6,907 bases of DNA. Origin: CAZJOD01 sp964547525 (GTDB taxonomy: Bacteria; Bacillota; Clostridia; JAAYHZ01). Position 1 is the stretch's first letter; the number at the start of each line of letters is the position of its first letter. Below are positions 1-4,070 of this stretch, in pieces. A program made the translations under genes and the position numbers. The stretch spans positions 1 through 6,907 of the forward strand of contig CAZJOD010000183.1 of assembly GCA_964547525.1 (NCBI GenBank). Reading direction: 5' to 3'. The notes under the pieces are model-generated. The model ran no database searches. It worked only from the letters and a program-made list of their open reading frames with translations, and was not told the origin of the DNA.

Positions 1-728
1 GTATCGTCTTCACCATTGCCGTCAGGATCTTCTTCGGTGAACTTTTTCATGATATCCATCATATCTTCGAAAGAAAAATCCAAATCTCCGAAAAATATGT
101 TGCTATTCATGAATTCATAGCCTTCTGTAGTGATTTTTACAGGTTTCAAATTGCTTTCGTCAACTTTGTACCCTATCGCATCCAACCAGTCCAGATTTAC
201 ACATGTTGTATCATAAAAGTATTGAGCGGTGCCTATACCTATGTGAGTCAAGCCGAGGTATTCATCTGTTGTGCCCGGAACAAGATTATATGTAAAGCCT
301 ATAGGCATAAACTCCATAAGCTTATATTGCCCCGGCAGATAGCTCTTCATCATCTGAAGGGGTAAAGATCGGGTCAATCCTTCTTTTAACATGTCACCGG
401 GTTCTCTAGGTGATGCAGGCATGAAAAAGAAATCCGGTATTTCTCCGGCTGCCACCAAAGCCGCCATCTGATCCGCTTTTAAGGTATCATAATGCCATAC
501 TTGAAGGTCGACATTAAACTTTTCTTCTAATTCGGCTTCATCCCATCTTCCGTCTACATGCCTGTCACCGTATTGGGTCATCCATGTTATTTCGAAAAAC
601 TCTTCGAAAGGATTCTCTTCCGGCTGTGTTGTTACATCCTTAGGAGAATCTTTGCCTTCTTTGTTAGCACATGCGCCCATGAGAGCGAATAATGCAATCA
701 CAAGAAGCACACTTATCCATTTACTCAT
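1..728 (-). CDS. Extracellular solute-binding lipoprotein of an ABC importer (partial, C-terminus missing)
   Basis: This is probably the substrate-binding lipoprotein of a carbohydrate-type ABC importer (UgpB/LplA-like), anchored outside the cytoplasmic membrane. About 242 codons are visible and the window edge cuts the rest; full-length relatives are usually near 500 residues. The start at 728 has an AGGAGG site 7 nt upstream. Residues 1-19 form a signal peptide (K3, then a hydrophobic run), and Cys20 in ALMGAC is the likely lipidated residue, although Met at -3 is unusual for a lipobox. A charged linker (22-42) precedes the binding domain. The segments ITWMTQYGDR (47-56), QMAALVAAGEIPDFF (87-101) and WLDAIGYKVD (181-190) match the family pattern. 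Near the edge, D234, D236, N238 and D242 form a DxDxNG-type calcium-binding-like loop common in this family. The permease and ATPase genes are not visible, and the ligand cannot be deduced. Confidence 0.8.
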   Translation of the reverse strand, partial: MSKWISVLLVIALFALMGACANKEGKDSPKDVTTQPEENPFEEFFEITWMTQYGDRHVDGRWDEAELEEKFNVDLQVWHYDTLKADQMAALVAAGEIPDFFFMPASPREPGDMLKEGLTRSLPLQMMKSYLPGQYKLMEFMPIGFTYNLVPGTTDEYLGLTHIGIGTAQYFYDTTCVNLDWLDAIGYKVDESNLKPVKITTEGYEFMNSNIFFGDLDFSFEDMMDIMKKFTEEDPDGNGEDD

Positions 729-763
729 ATATTTACCTCCTCTGTTTTAATTATACTAATTTC

Positions 764-772
764 ATTATATCA
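764..772 (-). promoter_or_regulatory. Extended -10 promoter of the solute-binding lipoprotein gene
   Basis: Read on the minus strand, the sequence is TGATATAAT, a perfect -10 hexamer (764-769) with the TGn extension. No convincing -35 hexamer lies 16-18 bp upstream, which is acceptable for an extended -10 promoter. Transcription would start near 757, giving a leader of about 28 nt with the AGGAGG site inside it. Confidence 0.5.
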
Positions 773-876
773 TATAGTTTTCCATTTATTTATATATTTT
801 TACTTTTTTATTATTTAGTTATATTCTCTATTTAGCCTTTGTCTTTTTTAACATTATTTACTTAATACTACATGTT

Positions 877-897
877 TTAATGATTTCACATCACTAA
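877..897 (-). promoter_or_regulatory. 21-bp dyad, possible operator upstream of the lipoprotein gene
   Basis: On the minus strand TTAGTGAT and ATCATTAA flank a 5-bp centre and are complementary at 7 of 8 positions. The right part holds GTGAAATCATTAA, a 13-bp word also present exactly at 6809-6821, with its first ten bases at 3930-3939. The dyad lies about 110 bp upstream of the predicted -10, so it could be an activator or repressor site. Words of this length can recur by chance in AT-rich DNA, so the call is tentative. Confidence 0.3.
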
Positions 898-951
898 CAT
901 TTCTCTAAAAATTTTGCATTTGTTATAAATCAGCTATAAATACAGATAATA

Positions 952-989
952 AAAAACCCGATGGGTGTATATGTGCACATCGGGTTTTT
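952..989 (-). terminator. Rho-independent terminator of msrA (bidirectional form)
   Basis: The arms 952-963 and 978-989 are perfectly complementary over 12 bp, with a CCCGATG/CATCGGG core flanked by A and T runs and a 14-nt loop. On the minus strand the hairpin ends in GGGTTTTTT, a typical intrinsic terminator, 43 bp past the msrA stop. Because the A and T runs are symmetric it could also stop plus-strand transcripts. It insulates msrA from the lipoprotein gene that follows on the same strand. Confidence 0.88.
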
Positions 990-1031
990 ATGTTGTTATT
1001 ATATTAGTATTAACAATGATTTTGTTTGCTT

Positions 1032-1538
1032 TCAATCAAGATCCGGCTTTATTGACAAATCTATGTGACAATATCCTTGCGGATTCTTATCAAGATAATT
1101 CCGGTGATATTCCTCAGCCGGATAGAAGTTTTGTAAGCGTAAAGTTTCGGTCACTATAGGATTTGTATATTTATTCTGTTCATTTTTTATGGCTTGTTTA
1201 ATAACCGATAAATCCTCTTCATCTTTGTAATAGATACCCGTCCTGTACTGGGTCCCCTTGTCCGGTCCTTGCCTGTTCAATAATGTGGGATCGATTATTG
1301 TGAAATAATATTTAAGCAATGTTTCTAAATTTATTTTCACCGGATCATATATCACATGAACGGTTTCGGAATGTCCTGTACGGGGTATGTCATAATATCC
1401 GGGAGTCAAAGTATTACCGTTTGCATATCCGACAGTTGTATTTATAACACCCTCTATTTTTTTTAAATATGCCTCTACACCCCAAAAACATCCTCCTGCA
1501 AGCCATATTTCTTTTTGTTCAGATTTACGGTTTTCCAT
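1032..1538 (-). CDS. msrA: Peptide methionine sulfoxide reductase MsrA
   Basis: MsrA reduces the S epimer of methionine sulfoxide in proteins and free methionine, repairing oxidative damage in the cytoplasm. The 168-residue protein has the signature GCFWGVE at 16-22 with catalytic Cys17, the GTQYRTGIYY segment, and the NFYPAEEYHRNYL stretch that is usual before the end of the domain. Cys157 in GYCHI is a candidate resolving cysteine. The start at 1538 has AAGGAG about 9 nt upstream. The protein ends soon after GYCHIDLS, where some relatives continue into an MsrB domain; no MsrB is fused or adjacent here. The gene lies 171 bp downstream of the GNAT/ATP-grasp gene on the same strand, with no terminator between them, so read-through is possible. 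The strong hairpin at 952-989 ends its transcript. Confidence 0.96.
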   Translation of the reverse strand: MENRKSEQKEIWLAGGCFWGVEAYLKKIEGVINTTVGYANGNTLTPGYYDIPRTGHSETVHVIYDPVKINLETLLKYYFTIIDPTLLNRQGPDKGTQYRTGIYYKDEEDLSVIKQAIKNEQNKYTNPIVTETLRLQNFYPAEEYHRNYLDKNPQGYCHIDLSIKPDLD

Positions 1539-1601
1539 ATAAATTTACTCCTTATACCTGTTGTTATATTTTATGATTTTAATACAATAAATCACTTGCT
1601 T

Positions 1602-1666
1602 CGAACCTAAGCATGATTATTGAAAATTCCTTCACCGATTGATTTTACAGCTTAGGTTAAGGTTCG
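1602..1666 (-). repeat. Long-range inverted repeat in the leader of msrA
   Basis: AACCTAAGC at 1604-1612 is perfectly complementary to GCTTAGGTT at 1650-1658, with a 37-nt loop. The outer CGAACC (1602-1607) can also pair with GGTTCG (1661-1666), since the right arm carries AGGTT twice. An 11-bp stem with a 6-nt bulge, or a 9-bp continuous stem, is therefore possible. No T run follows on the minus strand, so it does not look like an intrinsic terminator. It may be an RNA structure or protein site in the ATP-grasp/msrA gap. It matches no riboswitch class I recognise. Confidence 0.35.
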
Positions 1667-1709
1667 TATGTCAATTACAATAATATAAAGTTTATAAAGT
1701 AGAATCTTT

Positions 1710-3659
1710 TTATACATACCTTGTATTGTTTCTAACTTTTTCTATATTATCATATATGAATTGCATGATTTTCAAGTAGAGTATATCTCCTAAAACCAAA
1801 TCTTCTATTCCTGCGTCGATACTCGGGTTGTCATTGACTTCAATAAGGTATACTTGTCCGTTAATTTCTTTAATATCAACTCCATAGAGCCCGTTTCCTA
1901 TTTGAGATGCGGCTTTTAAAGCCAAATCCAATACCGGCTCAGGCACTTTTTCCACCGGTAGAGTTTCGAAGTCACCGGAATCAATCGAGACGGTATCCCA
2001 ATTTATGATCTGCCAGTGATTTTTTGCCATGAAATATTTACAAGCATAAAGCGGTTTATTATCTAAAACACCGATTCTCCAGTCAAAATCCGATTTCAGG
2101 AATTCTTGTGCCACAACCATTTCGGATGTTTTGAACAGTTCTTTTAATTTAATTTCCAACTCGTTGCGGTTATCCACTTTGTGCACTCCTTTTGAGAAGG
2201 CACTGTCCGGTTGTTTTAGCACAATAGGAAACATAAAGCGTTCAACTTGGTTCATAGGATCGGAACCCTTAATTAAAATACAAGATTTCGGCATAAGCAC
2301 TTTTGCTTTTGTCATTTTTTCGTATAAAAAAAGCTTATTGGAACAACGCAAAATGGACCACGGATCGTCTATTACCACTAAACCTTCCGCGTATGCATAC
2401 CTTGAAAACTCATAAGTATGGTCGTTTACTTTTGTAGTTTCTCTTATAAACAAAGCGTCATACTCGTTCATACGGTGATAATCTTTTTTTGTTATAAATT
2501 CAACATAAAAACCCGTATCTTCTCCCGCCTTTTTAAACTTTTTAAGTGCAATGGGACATGAGGGAGGCATTTTTTCATTTGGATCTATTAAAACGGCCAG
2601 ATCATACTTGAAATTTTTAAGGCGTCTTCTGTTAAATCTCTTGGATTTAAAATAATCGCATGCAAAATTTTTAACCACTTCAATTTCATCCTCCGTAACC
2701 GCGTTTATAGATAAGGTGACAATTGAATCTATGATCCATCTATCATTTTTCAAAAAGCTTATTTTTAAAAAAGGTGCTTCAAAAAGTGCATAAAGTCTGC
2801 GTGCAAGCTTCTCATACTTTTTATCTGCAATCCTGCCGAAATATACTTTTATGGCAAAACGTTTTTCTTTTATATTTCTCAATGAGTTCTGGATTTCTTC
2901 GTCTTCCTCCTGTGAAATACTTTGTATTATAGTTTTATCGGTTAAATCACGCATTGTAGCTACATTAGGTATTACACGCCGGTCACGGGCCGAAGCTAGA
3001 AGAGATACATAATACCCTGTACTTTGATATTTATATGAGCAACATAAATTAAAAACTCTACAATTCATATCGTGATATTTTATATCGGTAATATAATCCT
3101 TTGCTTTTATAATTTCTATGGTTTCTATACCTTCCAACCATTTTACCGGTTTATCCACCACAACCAAATTTTTAATTTTATACTCGTAACTGTGTTTTAA
3201 TAAGTCGTCACCTAACGGAAAAACCATTTTGACCGCATTTTTTCCTGTGGCATAATAATCCGGTATTATACCGGTTACGATAAAACCGAAAGATTCGTAC
3301 CAGCTAATAAGCTTACCGTTTCCGGCATCGGCTTCTAATGTTATTTGATTACATCGTAGACTTTTTGCCATATTTTCTATGTGAGTCATTAATTTTCTAC
3401 CGTATCCCAGATGCTGCCGGTCGGGCAACACCGAAACCGAATATACCCTAAGAGTTTTAGTATAAATTTGCAACACCGCAGCCCCTACAGGGATATGTGA
3501 ATCATCCAAAGTAGCCTCTTCTATTATTAGCACTTCCTGGAACGGGCTGTTGATACTAAGTCTTAAGGATCTCCTAGACGATTGCATATATTCCGGAAAT
3601 GTGTTTTTTTCTAACATAGTTAAAAAGTCAAGATCATTTATATCGGCATTTCTTATCAT
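1710..3659 (-). CDS. GNAT acetyltransferase / RLAN / RimK-type ATP-grasp ligase fusion
   Basis: This 649-residue protein fuses a GNAT N-acyltransferase to a RimK-like amino-acid ligase. The start at 3659 is preferred: GGAGGAA lies 5 nt before it, inside codons 1-4 of an in-frame upstream ATG (3671) that has no ribosome site of its own. Residues 1-150 are GNAT; QHLGYG (82-87) fits the acetyl-CoA motif Q/RxxGxG and YESFGF (121-126) the C-terminal motif. About 160-345 is the RLAN domain, with the characteristic GYYVSLLASARDRRVIPN from 215. About 355-645 is ATP-grasp: DDPWSILRCSNK (431-442), K482 in VLKQPDS, QEFL (518-521), R528, D595, and the metal-binding E607 and N609 in IEVNDNPS. Such ligases join a carboxylate, via an acyl phosphate, to an amine. 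The substrates are unknown; the fusion suggests an acetylated peptide or amide (inference). The usual RLAN-ATP-grasp partner genes are not in view. Confidence 0.88.
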   Translation of the reverse strand: MIRNADINDLDFLTMLEKNTFPEYMQSSRRSLRLSINSPFQEVLIIEEATLDDSHIPVGAAVLQIYTKTLRVYSVSVLPDRQHLGYGRKLMTHIENMAKSLRCNQITLEADAGNGKLISWYESFGFIVTGIIPDYYATGKNAVKMVFPLGDDLLKHSYEYKIKNLVVVDKPVKWLEGIETIEIIKAKDYITDIKYHDMNCRVFNLCCSYKYQSTGYYVSLLASARDRRVIPNVATMRDLTDKTIIQSISQEEDEEIQNSLRNIKEKRFAIKVYFGRIADKKYEKLARRLYALFEAPFLKISFLKNDRWIIDSIVTLSINAVTEDEIEVVKNFACDYFKSKRFNRRRLKNFKYDLAVLIDPNEKMPPSCPIALKKFKKAGEDTGFYVEFITKKDYHRMNEYDALFIRETTKVNDHTYEFSRYAYAEGLVVIDDPWSILRCSNKLFLYEKMTKAKVLMPKSCILIKGSDPMNQVERFMFPIVLKQPDSAFSKGVHKVDNRNELEIKLKELFKTSEMVVAQEFLKSDFDWRIGVLDNKPLYACKYFMAKNHWQIINWDTVSIDSGDFETLPVEKVPEPVLDLALKAASQIGNGLYGVDIKEINGQVYLIEVNDNPSIDAGIEDLVLGDILYLKIMQFIYDNIEKVRNNTRYV

Positions 3660-3735
3660 CAATTCCTCCATAATTTTTTATCGGTTAACGGCTTTATTAT
3701 TTTTAAAATACACTTTGATAAAATACCGACTTCAC

Positions 3736-3764
3736 ATTGTAGTTCAAATATTCAATTAAAGCAA
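3736..3764 (-). promoter_or_regulatory. Possible proximal promoter of the GNAT/ATP-grasp gene
   Basis: On the minus strand TTGCTT (3759-3764) and TACAAT (3736-3741) are separated by 17 bp. The -10 matches 5 of 6 positions and the -35 only 3 of 6. It would give a leader of about 70 nt. It is weaker than the distal candidate at 3801-3828; both could be used. Confidence 0.35.
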
Positions 3765-3800
3765 ATGTTCAGACCTGAAAAGACGCCGTTTATAAATAAA

Positions 3801-3828
3801 ATTATACCGAAATGCTAAAAATATTCAA
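3801..3828 (-). promoter_or_regulatory. Probable distal promoter of the GNAT/ATP-grasp gene
   Basis: On the minus strand TTGAAT (3823-3828, 4 of 6 matches to the housekeeping -35) is followed after 16 bp by a perfect TATAAT (3801-3806). Transcription would start near 3794, leaving a 5' leader of about 135 nt. Confidence 0.5.
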
Positions 3829-3901
3829 GTCACAACTTTAAGAAATAATTGCCGTCATAAAGAATATATAATTGATTTCAATGCAAAAACTCATAAACTT
3901 A

Positions 3902-3939
3902 ACTGTAAACCGGTAAATTAGTTATTGTGGTGAAATCAT
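3902..3939 (+). repeat. Composite repeated element, copy A, upstream of the sensor gene
   Basis: Three words occur here in order: ACTGTAAACCGG (3902-3913), TAAATTA (3914-3920) and GTGAAATCAT (3930-3939). Just after the sensor gene (6782-6818) the same words recur in the same order, but with the first as its exact reverse complement, CCGGTTTACAGT. The two copies bracket the sensor gene. They may be binding sites of a shared regulator or remnants of an intergenic repeat. Confidence 0.45.
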
Positions 3940-3942
3940 ATT

Positions 3943-3964
3943 TTTGTATATATTTTTATACAAA
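3943..3964. promoter_or_regulatory. Perfect 8-6-8 dyad in the divergent control region
   Basis: TTTGTATA (3943-3950) and TATACAAA (3957-3964) are perfectly complementary around a 6-bp centre, directly before the candidate -35 of the sensor promoter. A second, 15-bp palindrome with arms ATACTTT and AAAGTAT (3976-3990) overlaps the candidate -10. Both have the size and position of operators, although the region is extremely AT-rich. Confidence 0.35.
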
Positions 3965-4019
3965 CTTATAAATAAATACTTTTAAAGTATAATTAAAAGT
4001 GATACAATTGGTATAAAAT
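3965..4019 (+). promoter_or_regulatory. Promoter region of the sensor gene (two -10 candidates)
   Basis: A perfect TATAAT lies at 3988-3993 with a poor -35 (CTTATA, 3965-3970) 17 bp upstream. Further down, TGGTATAAA (4009-4017) is an extended -10. They would give leaders of about 67 and 43 nt respectively. The sequence alone does not decide between them. Confidence 0.4.
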
Positions 4020-4046
4020 CAGGGATAATTTTAAAGGTGCTAAATT

Positions 4047-4070
4047 ATGAGTAAAGGTGTTAACATATGA
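4047..4070 (+). CDS. Seven-codon leader open frame coupled to the sensor gene
   Basis: The open frame encodes MSKGVNI and then TGA. It has its own ribosome site, AAAGGTG (4033-4039), 7 nt before the ATG. Its stop (4068-4070) overlaps the sensor ATG (4067-4069) as ATGA, the classic layout for translational coupling. The sensor's own site, AAAGGTG (4053-4059), lies inside this frame, also 7 nt from its ATG. The whole unit (4033-4052) is repeated 20 bp downstream with 17 of 20 bases identical, so it probably arose by tandem duplication of the initiation region. The peptide may have no function beyond controlling translation; whether it is translated is unproven. Confidence 0.4.
   Translation: MSKGVNI

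Noticed and set aside
965..1159. Plus-strand 64-codon open frame starting in the terminator stem
   Set aside because: It starts inside the msrA terminator and runs antisense to the msrA 3' end, with no ribosome site and no family resemblance.
1598..1631. Eleven-codon frame (MLRFEASDLLY) in the msrA leader
   Set aside because: The nearest ribosome-like site is about 13 nt away, which is too far, and the frame overlaps the inverted repeat arm.
3660..4066. c-di-GMP (GEMM) or other known riboswitch in the divergent region
   Set aside because: I found none of the conserved core segments of the classes I know; the region is mostly AT-rich promoter-like sequence.
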